Shown here: piece after piece, positions 9,467 to 18,892 of the stretch | Layout: each line of letters begins with the position of its first letter | Position numbering within the stretch: the first letter of the stretch is position 1 | NCBI GenBank assembly: GCA_037045145.1 | Contig: JBAOIA010000012.1 | Coordinates: 124,001-188,000, forward strand | Direction: 5' to 3' | Source of the DNA: Bacteroidia bacterium | GTDB lineage: Bacteria; Bacteroidota; Bacteroidia; AKYH767-A; OLB10 | DNA: 64,000 bases | Notes under the pieces: model-generated | Told to the model about the DNA's origin: nothing | Databases searched by the model: none | The model's input: the letters and a program-made list of their open reading frames with translations, nothing else | Translations under genes and position numbers: made by a program

Positions 9467-10231
9467 TTAATTTGCTTTGGCCTTAAATTTCTCAATGGCA
9501 TTTCGTGTAAAATCAGACATAACTAATTTACCGCTCATTGCTGCCCTTTCCATCAACAATGTATCCCATCCTTCAGTGCCTTTCCAGAAAATCTGTTTTA
9601 ACATTTTCATTGCCTCAGGGTTGCTGGCGGCAAGTTGCTGTGCCAATTTATTTATAGCACCGTCTAATTCTTCAATGTTATCATGCAAAGAGGCAAACAT
9701 TCCCTTTTCCTTAGCCCAATCTGCACTTTGCCAGTCTGTAGCGTTTACGGTAAGTTGCGTAAATGCACCTGTACCAATTTTTCTTTCAACTGCAGGACCT
9801 ACTACAAAAGGCCCGATTCCCACTGCAAGCTCGCTAAGTTTAACCGATGCTGAAACATGTGCTAAGGTATAGTCTGCCGAACATGCCAAACCTACACCAC
9901 CACCAACAGCCTTACCTTGTACTCTTGCAAGTACAAACTTTGGTGCTTTTCGCATAGCATTAATTACACTTGCAAAACCTGAAAAAAAATCTTTGCCTTG
10001 TGCTTCACTGTTTATACTTATCAGCTCATCAAATGATGCACCTGCACAAAAGGCTTTTTCGCCCTTGCTGCGAAGAACAATAACCTTAGCCGCTTCATTG
10101 TTACCTGCTTCTTCAATTGTGGCTGCAAGTTTGCGTAATAGTGCTCCGGGAAGTGAATTACTCTGAGGGTGAAAAAATGTAATTTCAGCAACCTGATTTA
10201 TTATTGTTGATTCAACCGAACCTTCTGTCAT
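9467..10231 (-). CDS. Enoyl-CoA hydratase/isomerase family protein
   Basis: 254 residues with the crotonase fold signatures: the CoA/oxyanion segment EKAFCAGASFDEL (about 58-70) and the second oxyanion segment VQGKAVGGGVGLACSADY (about 103-120). The usual hydratase Glu in the GIGPFVVGP region is not obvious, so isomerase or another crotonase reaction remains possible. It is the first gene of a minus-strand operon with the branched-chain E1. HMG-CoA lyase is encoded 6.5 kb away, so a role as 3-methylglutaconyl-CoA hydratase in leucine breakdown is a reasonable but unproved guess. A perfect -7 box lies about 50 bp upstream. Confidence 0.85.
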   Translation of the reverse strand: MTEGSVESTIINQVAEITFFHPQSNSLPGALLRKLAATIEEAGNNEAAKVIVLRSKGEKAFCAGASFDELISINSEAQGKDFFSGFASVINAMRKAPKFVLARVQGKAVGGGVGLACSADYTLAHVSASVKLSELAVGIGPFVVGPAVERKIGTGAFTQLTVNATDWQSADWAKEKGMFASLHDNIEELDGAINKLAQQLAASNPEAMKMLKQIFWKGTEGWDTLLMERAAMSGKLVMSDFTRNAIEKFKAKAN

Positions 10232-10277
10232 ATCTGCAATTGTTTTTACTCTAAAACTTAATTCTTACTCTTTCGTG

Positions 10278-10285
10278 CAAAGATA
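10278..10285 (-). promoter_or_regulatory. Bacteroidota -7 promoter box for the enoyl-CoA hydratase / E1 operon
   Basis: On the minus strand this reads TATCTTTG, an exact match to TAnnTTTG, 46 bp before the start codon at 10231. The same octamer occurs in every CRISPR repeat near the window end. The -33 region is weak. The gene-free interval 10232-10473 holds nothing else I can name. Confidence 0.55.
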
Positions 10286-10473
10286 AAAAAGCTCATGAAG
10301 TTTACCAGCTATTTGTAAGTTAATATATAACTTCCGATAAAGTTGTTAGGTACTTCTCAAAATTTAGATGCATTCTAAAGTTATACTTCTTTATTTAAAC
10401 ATATAATTGCATAAAATTAAAATCGAATTGACCCCAAACTCAACTGCTTAGGTCATAAAATTTATAGCATCTT

Positions 10474-12978
10474 ATGCATTATAACATCCCTGCTCATTTA
10501 AGAGGATTAACCGATAAGGAGGTTGAATCGTCACGGTCAAGGTATGGAATAAACCAGAAAAACACAAAGCAAGGCAATACTATTTTTAATTGGGTACTGG
10601 AATTATTGAAGGAGCCTATGCTCATACTGCTTCTTGCTGTTGCTATTATTTACTTAATTATTGGCGATCGAGGTGAAGCCTACTTTATGTTTCTGGCAAT
10701 AGTAGCAGTCTCTGCCATTTCTTTTTATCAGGACAACAGAAGTAAAAAAGCACTTGAAGCTTTAGAAAAATTAAATGAACCACTGAGTACGGCTATCCGA
10801 AATTCGCAGGTTATTAAAATACCAACGCACGATCTTGTAGTTGGAGATTTATGTATTGTAGAAGAAGGGAAAATGATAAATGCAGATGGTAAAATCATGT
10901 ACAGTCATGATTTTTCTGTAAACGAATCTTTACTTACAGGCGAGAGTCTTTCAGTGTATAAAAACAGTGAAAGCAAGGACAATCTTGTTTATGACGGAAC
11001 TATGGCTGCCTCAGGACTGGCTGTATTTGAAGTTGAACAAATTGGAAGGCAAACAAGGTTAGGAAAAATTGGAAATTCTATTGCTGCAATAAAAGAAGAA
11101 TCATCACCATTACAAAAACAAATTCAAAAATTTGTCATGACGATGGCTATTTTCGGAAGTATTATTTTTCTTCTCGTTTGTATCATCAGTTACCTGAATA
11201 CAAAAAATCTTATTGAAAGTTTATTGAGTGGATTAACCCTTGCCATGTCTGTACTGCCGGAAGAAATTCCAGTAGCATTTACCACTTTTTTAGCTTTAGG
11301 CGCATGGAAGCTGATGCGCGATGGTGTAATTATAAAACGCAGCAATATTGTTGAAACCTTAGGCAGCACTACTGTAATTTGTACTGATAAGACAGGAACT
11401 ATTACTGAAAACTCCATGCATCTTAAACATCTATATCTCCTAAAAACCAACAAAATATATGACGAGTCGGAGTTTGCAGACAGTGACTTGAAAACACTCA
11501 TAGACTTTGCTATGTGGAGCAGCGAGCCAATGCCATTTGACCCAATGGAAAAAACGCTACATCATGTTTATGCCCAGACTCAAAAAACAGATGAGCGCAC
11601 CCAATTCAAAATGATACATGAATATCCTTTAGAAGGAAAGCCTCCAATGATGACACACATTTTTGAAAATGCAAACAAGAAAAGAATCATTGCAGCCAAA
11701 GGTGCTCCGGAGGCCATCATCAATGTGTCTGTACTTTCTGAAAGCGAAAAAGAGAATATCTTAAATGTGATTCATGATTTTGGCAATAAAGGATATAGAG
11801 TATTAGGAGTTGCACTTTCGCATTTTGAAGGCAATGAATTTCCTGAAATACAACAAAAATTAAGTTTTACTTTTCTTGGGTTGGTAGTTTTTTACGACCC
11901 TCCGAAGCAAGGTATTCAAACTGTGTTTTAACAAATTTACGATGCTGGCATAAAAGTAAAAGTTATTACTGGCGATAATAATGCAACAACCAAAACTATT
12001 GCCAAACAAGCAGGCGTATTGAATATTACCGAGGCTATCGAAGGAAAAGATGTTGTCAACCTAAACGAAAAACAATTGATAGAGGAAGTTGAAAACAAGA
12101 CACTTTTTACACGTATGTATCCTGAGTCTAAACTTGCTGTAATAAATGCTTTGAAAAAGAAAGGAGAAATTGTGGCCATGTTAGGCGATGGTGTGAATGA
12201 CGGTCCTGCATTAAAAGCCGCTCATATTGGTGTTGCCATGGGAAACAAAGGCACCGAAATTGCAAAGGCTGCAGCATCATTAGTCATCACTAATGATGAC
12301 TTGGATAAATTAATTGTAGGTATTGCTGCAGGCAGAAGAATTTATTCCAACCTGAAAAAGGCTATTCAATATATCATCTCCATTCATATCCCAATAATTT
12401 TAACAGTCACGCTACCATTGTTTCTGGGATGGGTTTTCTCTCACATTTTTACTCCCGTACATGTAATTTTTCTAGAATTAGTTATGGGCCCAACCTGTTC
12501 TATTGTTTACGAAAACGAACCTCTTGAAAAGAATATCATGAAGCAAAAACCAAGAGTCATGACTGAAACTTTTTTAAACTGGAGAGAACTGACAACAAGT
12601 ATTATTCAGGGATTAGCGATAACCTTAGGTGTATTATTTGTTTATCAATGGAGTGTTTGGTTTGGTGGCAATGAAGAAAAAACAAGAGCATTAGTATTTA
12701 CAACCTTAATATTTGCCAATGTTTTTTTAAGTTTGGTAAACCGATCTTTTTATTACAGTATTATAACTTGTTTCAAGCATAAGAACATCTTATTCCCATT
12801 TGTCATTGGTTCAACATTATTTATTCTATTACTGATTCTATATGTACCGGCTTTAGCAGACTTTTTCAAACTTACAGGGCTTAATCTTAAAGAAATAATC
12901 ATAACACTGTTTGTGGCTGCAACATCTGTATTGTGGATGGAAATCTATAAATGGACAAAAAGAAGAAGATTTCATTAA
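10474..12978 (+). pseudogene. P-type cation-transporting ATPase interrupted by one in-frame stop
   Basis: Read through, this is an 834-codon P2-type ATPase of normal length. N-terminal cation-ATPase domain, TM helices, TGES-type actuator motif (LLTGESLS), PEEIPV in TM4, phosphorylated Asp305 in CTDKTGT, hinge motif GDGVNDGP and six C-terminal TM helices are all present. Codon 486 (11929-11931) is TAA. The frame continues unchanged on the far side: upstream ends YDPPKQGIQTVF, downstream resumes QIYDAGIKVKVITGDN. Relatives usually have Gln there (VFQQIY), so a single CAA-to-TAA change explains it. As it stands there are two open pieces, 10474-11931 (485 residues, with phosphorylation site) and 12019-12978 (319 residues, hinge and TM bundle). 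The ion may be Ca2+ or another divalent cation; the PEEIPV subgroup is not well characterised. Sequencing error or read-through cannot be excluded. Confidence 0.85.
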
Positions 12979-13114
12979 AATAAGGCTTATTTTTTCAAAA
13001 AATAAATCACTTTAGTTATCAATTAAATAGATTTCCTATTTAAGTTTGTAGCTGAATCAATGCTTGCAACCCTGCTTTTGTTTGATTCAAAAAGTAATCA
13101 CTAAATTAATTAAG

Positions 13115-14098
13115 ATGAATAAGTTTATTAAAGTCATTGTCTATTCATTAGGGATATTATTACTCGTAGTGTTTGGATTTTTAACGTATGTAAAATTGGC
13201 ACTACCTGATGTTGGTCCACCTCCAGATATTAAAATTGAAGCAACTGCTGAAAAAATTCAACGTGGGAGTTATTTAGCACATCATGTAACTTTATGTATT
13301 GACTGTCATTCGACCCGCGACTGGAGTTATTTTGCAGGACCTATGGTTGCAGGCACTGAAGGCAAAGGTGGTGAAACATTCGATCAACACTTTGGATTTC
13401 CGGGTAAGTATGTTGCACCCAACATTACGCCATTTCATTTGCATGATTGGACAGATGGTGAAATTTTCCGTGCCGTTACATCCGGTGTTTCCAAAGATGG
13501 TCGTGCCCTCTTCCCTATTATGCCACATCTTCTTTATGGACAATTGGACAAAAATGATATTGAAGCTATAATTGCTTATATCCGCACCTTAAAACCAATT
13601 GAAAACAAGACAGAAATATCATCATCCGATTTTCCAATGAATTTTATTATCAATACTATTCCTAAGAAACCATCATTTACAAAAATTCCTCCTCAGAGCG
13701 ACCAATTAAGTTATGGAAAATATATTGCCACAGCTTCTGGCTGTATGGAATGTCACACCAAACAGATAAAGGGTAAAATTGTTGGTCAGCCTTATGCCGG
13801 TGGATTTGAATTTATGCTCCCCGGAAACACTGTTGTTCGTTCTGCAAACATTACTCCTGATAAAGAAACTGGTATTGGAACTTGGACAAGTCAACAGTTT
13901 GTTGACCGATTTAAAATGTATTCTGACAGCGTTTATACCAATGTAAAAGTTACTCCGGGCACTTTTCAAACAACAATGCCTTGGACAATGTATGCAGGTA
14001 TGAATCATACTGATCTTGCAGCTTTGTTCATTTATCTTCAAAGTCTGCCACCGATAAAAAACACCGTTGAAAAATTTAGCGTGACTAAAAGTAATTAG
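13115..14098 (+). CDS. Membrane-anchored di-haem c-type cytochrome
   Basis: 327 residues from the ATG at 13115; an upstream ATG at 13064 would add 17 residues before the signal anchor and looks less likely. MNKFIKVIVYSLGILLLVVFG is an uncleaved or cleaved signal/anchor helix. Two haem-binding CxxCH motifs are seen, CIDCH at 61-65 and CMECH at 210-214, each followed by a cytochrome c fold (NITP segments and distal Met candidates such as ALFPIMPH and TTMPWTMY). This two-domain form resembles the cytochrome subunits that accept electrons from periplasmic dehydrogenases, but no dehydrogenase gene is adjacent, so the partner is unknown. Confidence 0.88.
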   Translation: MNKFIKVIVYSLGILLLVVFGFLTYVKLALPDVGPPPDIKIEATAEKIQRGSYLAHHVTLCIDCHSTRDWSYFAGPMVAGTEGKGGETFDQHFGFPGKYVAPNITPFHLHDWTDGEIFRAVTSGVSKDGRALFPIMPHLLYGQLDKNDIEAIIAYIRTLKPIENKTEISSSDFPMNFIINTIPKKPSFTKIPPQSDQLSYGKYIATASGCMECHTKQIKGKIVGQPYAGGFEFMLPGNTVVRSANITPDKETGIGTWTSQQFVDRFKMYSDSVYTNVKVTPGTFQTTMPWTMYAGMNHTDLAALFIYLQSLPPIKNTVEKFSVTKSN

Positions 14099-14113
14099 TA
14101 TTTCTGTTTTAAT

Positions 14114-14656
14114 ATGACTCCTTATATTTCTATTCTCAGAGGAATAAATGTCAGTGGACATAGACTGATTAAAATGGATGCATTAAAAGAACTTTGTTCA
14201 ACATTAAAAATGCAACAAGTAAAAACCTACATACAAAGTGGCAACATTGTTTTTCAATCGGCACAAAATAACTGTGATGCTCTAAGTAAAAAATTAGAAA
14301 AGGCCATCCAACAAAAATTTGGTTTTGAAGTACCGGTTATCACATTGTCGAAGTCTGAATTAGCAAACTGTATTGCAGCCAATCCTTATACTAAAGACAA
14401 GAAATTAAATGAAGCATTTTTTCATGTTACCTTTCTTAAAAAACAACCAGACAACATTAATTCGACAGAAACTAATGATATCAGTCTAAAAAACGAGCGC
14501 TATTTTTTAGACGAAAGATGTATTTACTTGTACTGTCCAGATGGGTATGGAAAAACTAAACTGACAAATAGTTTTTTTGAAAACAAATTTAAAGTCACGG
14601 CTACAACCAGAAACTGGAAAACAGTAAATGAGTTATTAAGAATGGCTGATAATTAG
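14114..14656 (+). CDS. DUF1697 family protein
   Basis: 180 residues. The start TPYISILRGINVSGHRLIKM and the segment VKTYIQSGNIVFQS are the family hallmarks of DUF1697. The function of this widespread small cytoplasmic family is unknown. It starts 15 bp after the cytochrome gene on the same strand, so the two may share a transcript, but a functional link is not apparent. Confidence 0.88.
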   Translation: MTPYISILRGINVSGHRLIKMDALKELCSTLKMQQVKTYIQSGNIVFQSAQNNCDALSKKLEKAIQQKFGFEVPVITLSKSELANCIAANPYTKDKKLNEAFFHVTFLKKQPDNINSTETNDISLKNERYFLDERCIYLYCPDGYGKTKLTNSFFENKFKVTATTRNWKTVNELLRMADN

Positions 14657-14698
14657 TTTTAATTTAACGTATTAAATTATGCTAAATAAATTAAAACT
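14655..14698. terminator. AT-rich inverted repeat between convergent genes, possible two-way terminator
   Basis: AGTTTTAATTTA (14655-14666) pairs with TAAATTAAAACT (14687-14698), a perfect 12-bp stem with a 20-nt loop. It sits between the ends of the plus-strand DUF1697 gene and the minus-strand coiled-coil gene. The stem has only two G-C pairs, so termination is uncertain. Confidence 0.45.
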
Positions 14699-14712
14699 AT
14701 GCTAACAAACTC

Positions 14713-16806
14713 CTATTTTCCTAACTGTTCTTTATACCTTCTCAATTCATTGTTGTAGTTAGACTCAGACATGCTGGTAGTATTTTTAAAGAAATATACT
14801 CCACCCCAGTTATAAACCACTTTTGAAAACACATCAGTTGTATTAGATTTTTTAATGATGGTGCGGTAAATTTTCCGGTTGGATTCATCGAGCGTTTCCT
14901 CGGTAAGCCCTTCGGCATAATCTTTATCAACAAAAACCGGTAGCGTAGCAGTATTTTGTTTCTTATCATTTTGCTCATTATTTTTTGCCAGAGCCTGCTT
15001 TTGAGCTTCGATGTCACGCAGTCGTTGTGCTTCTGCTTCTTCTTGTGCTTTACGTTTTGCTTCAGCAGCTGCTAAGGCCTGTGCTTTAGCTAGGCTGTCC
15101 TGTCTTTCTTTTTCTAACGCTGCAAGTCGGGCACGTTCTGCTGCTTCTTCTTTTGCTTTTTTCTCTGCTAATATTTTTGCTTGTGCAATAGAATCCTGAC
15201 GGGCCTTTTCCAAGGCTGCTAACCTCAACTTTTCTTGCTCTTTGGCCTCAGCTTCTGCTTTGGCTACACTGTCTTTTCTTGCTTTCTCTAACGCAGCCAA
15301 CCGTGCTGCTTCTGCAACTTTTGCTGCCGCATCTGCTTTGGCAATGCTGTCTTGTCTTGCTTTTTCTAATGCTGCCAATCGTGTAGCTTCTGCTGCTTTT
15401 GCTGCCGCATCTGCTTTAGCAATGCTATCCTGACGGGCTTTTTCCAATGCTGCTAAACGGGCTGCTTCTGCCGCCTTTGCTGCTGCATCAACCTTAGCAA
15501 TGCTGTCTTGTTTTGCTTTTTCCAAGGCTGCCAAACGGGCTTGCTCTTTTGCTTGCTCACGAGCCAACCGCTCTTCTTCTGCTTTAGCCTTGGCAAGAGA
15601 GTCTTTACGTTCCTTTTCTAATGCTGCAAGACGTGCTTCTTCTGCTGCCTTTGCTGCTGCATCTGCTTTGGCAATGCTATCCTGTCGTGCTTTCTCTAAT
15701 GCTGCTAAACGGGCTTGCTCCTTGGCTTGTTCTTTTGCCAACCGCTCTTCTTCAGCCTTGGCTTTGGCCAATGAATCTTTTTTCTCTTTTTCCAATGCAG
15801 CCAATCGTGCTGCTTCTGCCGCTTTTGCTGCTGCATCTGCTTTAGCAATGCTATCTTGTCGTGCTTTCTCTAATGCTGCAAGCTGCTCTTTTGCTGCTGC
15901 ATCAGCCTTAGCAATACTGTCTTGTCTGGCCTTTTCTAATGCTGCCAAACGCTTTTGTTCCGCTGCCTGCTCACGCGCCAACTGATCGGCAAGTGCATTT
16001 GCCTTTGCAATACTATCCTGACGTGCTTTTTCCAGTGCAGCAAGTCGAGCCCGTTCTATTGCATCGGCTTTAAGTTGTGCTGCACGTAAACTGTCTTCCT
16101 CATGCTTTTTTGCAGCACTTAAAGCTGCCAATCTTTCCTCTTCTATTTTTTTCTGTTTGGCTTCTTCTGCCTTCTTTGCTGCAAGCTCTGCAAGGCGTGC
16201 CTGCTCATCAGCTTTTGCCTGATTGATGGAATCTAAACGTGCTTTTGCCAACGAATCCTTTTTCTGCTTTTCCTGAACTATGGCCTGCTCTTCCAACTGT
16301 TTTTTAACCACTTCGTTTTCTTGCTTACGGGCATTGCTGTACTCTAAATCATAATCAAAATCGTCATAAGCATCATTCCAACTCCATTTGGCAACGGGCT
16401 TTGACAATTCCTTAGGCTGCTCAACGCCATCAGGCACTTTAAATAATTCTATGCCGAATTTTCTATTCGATAATAACTGATTTTTTACCGGCTCCGGTAC
16501 GCGGGTATCAAATACAATTGACTTAGTAACACAACCTGCTTTTGAAAATACAAGTGTAAAAACCGCATCAAGGTCAAGGTTTATGATAAACTTACCCCCA
16601 TTGCCGGAGAGAATGTTGTCCACTTGTTCATTACCTTTCATTATACTGATTTCTGCTCCTTCAAGGCCTTTACCGCTTTGTTTAACGTTACCTAAAAGCT
16701 CGAGGCTGCCTTTTTGTGCATGAACGAGGGTTGAAGATGCTAAGCCGAGTATTACTAAAAGCGTAAAAATTTTTTTAGTGAATGAAATTGTTTTTTTAAT
16801 GTTCAT
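14713..16806 (-). CDS. Exported TolA-like coiled-coil repeat protein
   Basis: 697 residues from the ATG at 16806, chosen because it begins MNIKKTISFTKKIFTLLVILG, a good signal peptide ending HAQ; an in-frame start 33 nt upstream would spoil it. After the signal peptide comes a carboxypeptidase-regulatory-like beta domain (about 35-125). Residues about 190-580 are a long Ala/Lys/Glu-rich coiled coil built of repeats such as ALEKARQDSIAKADAAAK. A short C-terminal globular domain ends the protein. The make-up resembles periplasmic spanning helices such as TolA, but no TonB/TolA C-terminal domain is recognised. Its start overlaps the end of the HMG-CoA lyase gene by 11 nt, implying translational coupling. 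Confidence 0.75.
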   Translation of the reverse strand: MNIKKTISFTKKIFTLLVILGLASSTLVHAQKGSLELLGNVKQSGKGLEGAEISIMKGNEQVDNILSGNGGKFIINLDLDAVFTLVFSKAGCVTKSIVFDTRVPEPVKNQLLSNRKFGIELFKVPDGVEQPKELSKPVAKWSWNDAYDDFDYDLEYSNARKQENEVVKKQLEEQAIVQEKQKKDSLAKARLDSINQAKADEQARLAELAAKKAEEAKQKKIEEERLAALSAAKKHEEDSLRAAQLKADAIERARLAALEKARQDSIAKANALADQLAREQAAEQKRLAALEKARQDSIAKADAAAKEQLAALEKARQDSIAKADAAAKAAEAARLAALEKEKKDSLAKAKAEEERLAKEQAKEQARLAALEKARQDSIAKADAAAKAAEEARLAALEKERKDSLAKAKAEEERLAREQAKEQARLAALEKAKQDSIAKVDAAAKAAEAARLAALEKARQDSIAKADAAAKAAEATRLAALEKARQDSIAKADAAAKVAEAARLAALEKARKDSVAKAEAEAKEQEKLRLAALEKARQDSIAQAKILAEKKAKEEAAERARLAALEKERQDSLAKAQALAAAEAKRKAQEEAEAQRLRDIEAQKQALAKNNEQNDKKQNTATLPVFVDKDYAEGLTEETLDESNRKIYRTIIKKSNTTDVFSKVVYNWGGVYFFKNTTSMSESNYNNELRRYKEQLGK
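15058..16264 (-). repeat. Tandem coiled-coil coding repeats
   Basis: Degenerate tandem DNA repeats encoding units of the form 'LAALEKARQDSIAKADAAAKAAEA'-like pattern (key residues: ALEKxRxDSxAKA), with about 15 copies of the DS[ILV]A[KQ]A core. Reverse-frame open stretches here are shadows of the repeat. Confidence 0.85.
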
Positions 16807-17653
16807 TGAAGATGCGGTTTGAGAATAAGATGCAATCATTCAGTTTTTGTATATCTATTGTTAAATTTTTATTTTTTCCTAAAAGGTATTGTACTGCATT
16901 TTCGGTTGCAAGGTTTCCGGTTAATTTGTCAGTTGCCATTGGGCAGCCGCCAAAGCCCCGAATTGCCGTATCAAATCGCCTGCATCCGGCATCATAAGCC
17001 GCTGCCAGCTTGCTAAGCCAGTTACCGGGGGTGGTATGCAAATGGGCTCCAAATTCTACCTTAGGGAATTTTCTGATAACCTCATTAAACAGATATGAAA
17101 TGTCTGCTTCTTTAGCCACACCAACCGTATCGGCCAGAGAAATTGTTTCGATACCCATGGCCTGAATTTTATCAATCCAACGTGCTGCATAATCAACATT
17201 CCATTCATCACCATAAGGATTACCGAAACCCATGGAAATGTAAACGACCAGCTTTTTACCGGAATTGTGTGTCAACTGTTGAATGGTGTTTAAATTTACC
17301 AAAGATTCCTGAATTGTGGCATTTGTGTTTCTTTTCTGAAATGTTTCGGAAATAGAAAACGGATAACCCAGATAGGTTATTGCCTGATGCTTTACAGCAT
17401 CTTCAGCACCACGTACATTAGCAATAATAGCTAGAAGTTTAGTTGAGCTTTTGTTAAGTCCTGCCAATACTTCTGCCGTATCGCGCATTTGTGGAATGGC
17501 TTTAGGCGAAACAAAACTGCCAAAGTCAATGGTATCGAAACCCACTTCAAGCAACTTGTTGATGTACTCAATTTTTAAGTCCGTGGGAACAAAATCATGC
17601 ATTCCCTGCATGGCATCACGAGGACATTCTATTATTTTCAATTTTTCCGGCAA
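16796..17653 (-). CDS. Hydroxymethylglutaryl-CoA lyase
   Basis: 285 residues. A DRE-TIM metallolyase barrel: ECPRDAMQGM near the N-terminus is the RDxxQ metal/catalytic motif, HLHTTPGNW supplies metal-ligand histidines, and GFGGCPMA carries the active-site Cys characteristic of HMG-CoA lyase. It cleaves HMG-CoA to acetoacetate and acetyl-CoA, the last step of leucine degradation. This agrees with a branched-chain E1 and an enoyl-CoA hydratase being encoded 6-10 kb away. The stop codon overlaps the start of the coiled-coil gene (16796-16806), an odd partner for a catabolic enzyme. Confidence 0.9.
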   Translation of the reverse strand: MPEKLKIIECPRDAMQGMHDFVPTDLKIEYINKLLEVGFDTIDFGSFVSPKAIPQMRDTAEVLAGLNKSSTKLLAIIANVRGAEDAVKHQAITYLGYPFSISETFQKRNTNATIQESLVNLNTIQQLTHNSGKKLVVYISMGFGNPYGDEWNVDYAARWIDKIQAMGIETISLADTVGVAKEADISYLFNEVIRKFPKVEFGAHLHTTPGNWLSKLAAAYDAGCRRFDTAIRGFGGCPMATDKLTGNLATENAVQYLLGKNKNLTIDIQKLNDCILFSNRIFNEH

Positions 17654-17746
17654 TGTGATTCATTGGTTTTAATGACGTTTCAAATATAAAAAAGTAATTA
17701 AAGTACTTCCACAGCAATGACAGCAAGTATTCAACAAACTAGTTTT

Positions 17747-18778
17747 TCATCTTTTTATCATAGCATGATTGATTTTTTTAACCAATCCTGGTCCCTCATA
17801 AATAAAACCCGTATAAAGCTGCACCAACTTGGCTCCAGCCTCTATTTTTTCAATAGCATCAGATGCAGAATGAATTCCACCCACACCAATGATGTCAAAT
17901 TTTACCTTTTTTGTCTGAGAAAGATAACGGATTATTTCTGTTGAATGGCTTCTCAGAGGTTTGCCGCTTAAACCACCTGCACCTATATTTTCAATTGTTT
18001 CAGTATCAGTTTTTAATTCCTCCCTACTTATGGTAGTATTACTGATAATCAATCCATTCAGTTTAGTTTCTTCAACTAAAACTGCAATTTCGTCTATTTG
18101 TTCAAAAGTAAGGTCAGGCGCTATTTTTAAAAAGACAGGTTTTGGATTTCTATAGCTTCTGTTCTTTTGTTGAATACCGTTCAATAGTTTTGTCAATGGT
18201 TCTATTTCCTGTAATGCACGCAGACCCGGAGTGTTTGGCGAACTCACATTTATCACAAAATAGTCCACCACATCAAACAATTTTTCAAAACAAATCAGAT
18301 AGTCATCAAGCGCATCTTCATTGGCAGTGAGTTTGTTTTTTCCAATATTTCCACCAATTAAAACACCTGTCTTTCGTTTTTTAAGTCGTTCAACAACGGC
18401 ATCAACACCTTCATTGTTAAATCCCATTCTATTAATCAGAGCCTCATCTGCCGGAAGTCTGAATAATCGGGGTTTGGGATTACCCGGTTGCTGACGTGGT
18501 GTTACGGTTCCGATTTCAATGAATCCAAAACCAAAAGCTGCTAATTCATCAAATAGATAAGCATCTTTATCAAACCCGGCTGCCAGCCCTACCGGTGAAC
18601 TAAATTTAAGATTCCCTAAAACAACCGGTAACTGTTTGCCATCAATAACATATAAAGATTTTATGATAGTACTAACACCCGGAATTTTAAATGCCATTTT
18701 CAACATTTTAAACACAAGATGATGTGCCTGTTCCGGAGAGAATAGAAACAGAAAAGGTTTGATTAAAAGTTTATACAT
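17747..18778 (-). CDS. pyrD: Dihydroorotate dehydrogenase (quinone), class 2
   Basis: 343 residues. The N-terminal amphipathic extension (MYKLLIKPFLFLFSPEQAHH, to about residue 45) is the membrane-associating part of class 2 enzymes. PVGLAAGFDKDA and EIGTVTPRQQPGNPKPR are FMN/substrate signatures, and NVSSPNTPGLR carries the catalytic Ser. The enzyme oxidises dihydroorotate to orotate in pyrimidine synthesis, passing electrons to quinone. The gene is divergent from the DtxR-type regulator and has its own -7 box. Confidence 0.95.
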   Translation of the reverse strand: MYKLLIKPFLFLFSPEQAHHLVFKMLKMAFKIPGVSTIIKSLYVIDGKQLPVVLGNLKFSSPVGLAAGFDKDAYLFDELAAFGFGFIEIGTVTPRQQPGNPKPRLFRLPADEALINRMGFNNEGVDAVVERLKKRKTGVLIGGNIGKNKLTANEDALDDYLICFEKLFDVVDYFVINVSSPNTPGLRALQEIEPLTKLLNGIQQKNRSYRNPKPVFLKIAPDLTFEQIDEIAVLVEETKLNGLIISNTTISREELKTDTETIENIGAGGLSGKPLRSHSTEIIRYLSQTKKVKFDIIGVGGIHSASDAIEKIEAGAKLVQLYTGFIYEGPGLVKKINHAMIKR

Positions 18779-18782
18779 AGTG

Positions 18783-18790
18783 CAAAACTA
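18783..18790 (-). promoter_or_regulatory. Bacteroidota -7 promoter box for pyrD
   Basis: Minus-strand TAGTTTTG, an exact TAnnTTTG match, ends 5 bp before the pyrD start at 18778, so the leader would be extremely short or absent. No clear -33 box. Confidence 0.4.
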
Positions 18791-18843
18791 AAACTAAACC
18801 AGCAGAATTGGGTAACTAAGTAATCTTTATGTTTGATTATTTT

Positions 18844-18882
18844 TTTAGACGAATCTAATTTTTATTCTTACATTTGTCTAAA
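18844..18882. promoter_or_regulatory. Candidate DtxR/MntR operator
   Basis: The half-site TTTAGAC (18844-18850) is repeated in reverse as GTCTAAA (18876-18882). A nearer inverted half-site gives the palindrome TTAGA-CGAA-TCTAA (18845-18858). It lies directly upstream of the regulator's ATG at 18893, so it could mediate metal-dependent autorepression of the mntR-mntH unit. DtxR-family operators are A/T-rich palindromes with similar half-sites; the assignment is an inference. Confidence 0.5.
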
Positions 18883-18892
18883 TTTTGAAAAC

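Noticed and set aside
12019..12978. An independent membrane protein gene
   Set aside because: It continues the upstream ATPase in the same frame after one stop codon and carries the matching hinge and TM bundle.
15011..15985. Several Ala/Ser-rich open frames opposite the coiled-coil gene
   Set aside because: They mirror the DNA repeats of the real minus-strand gene and lack credible starts.
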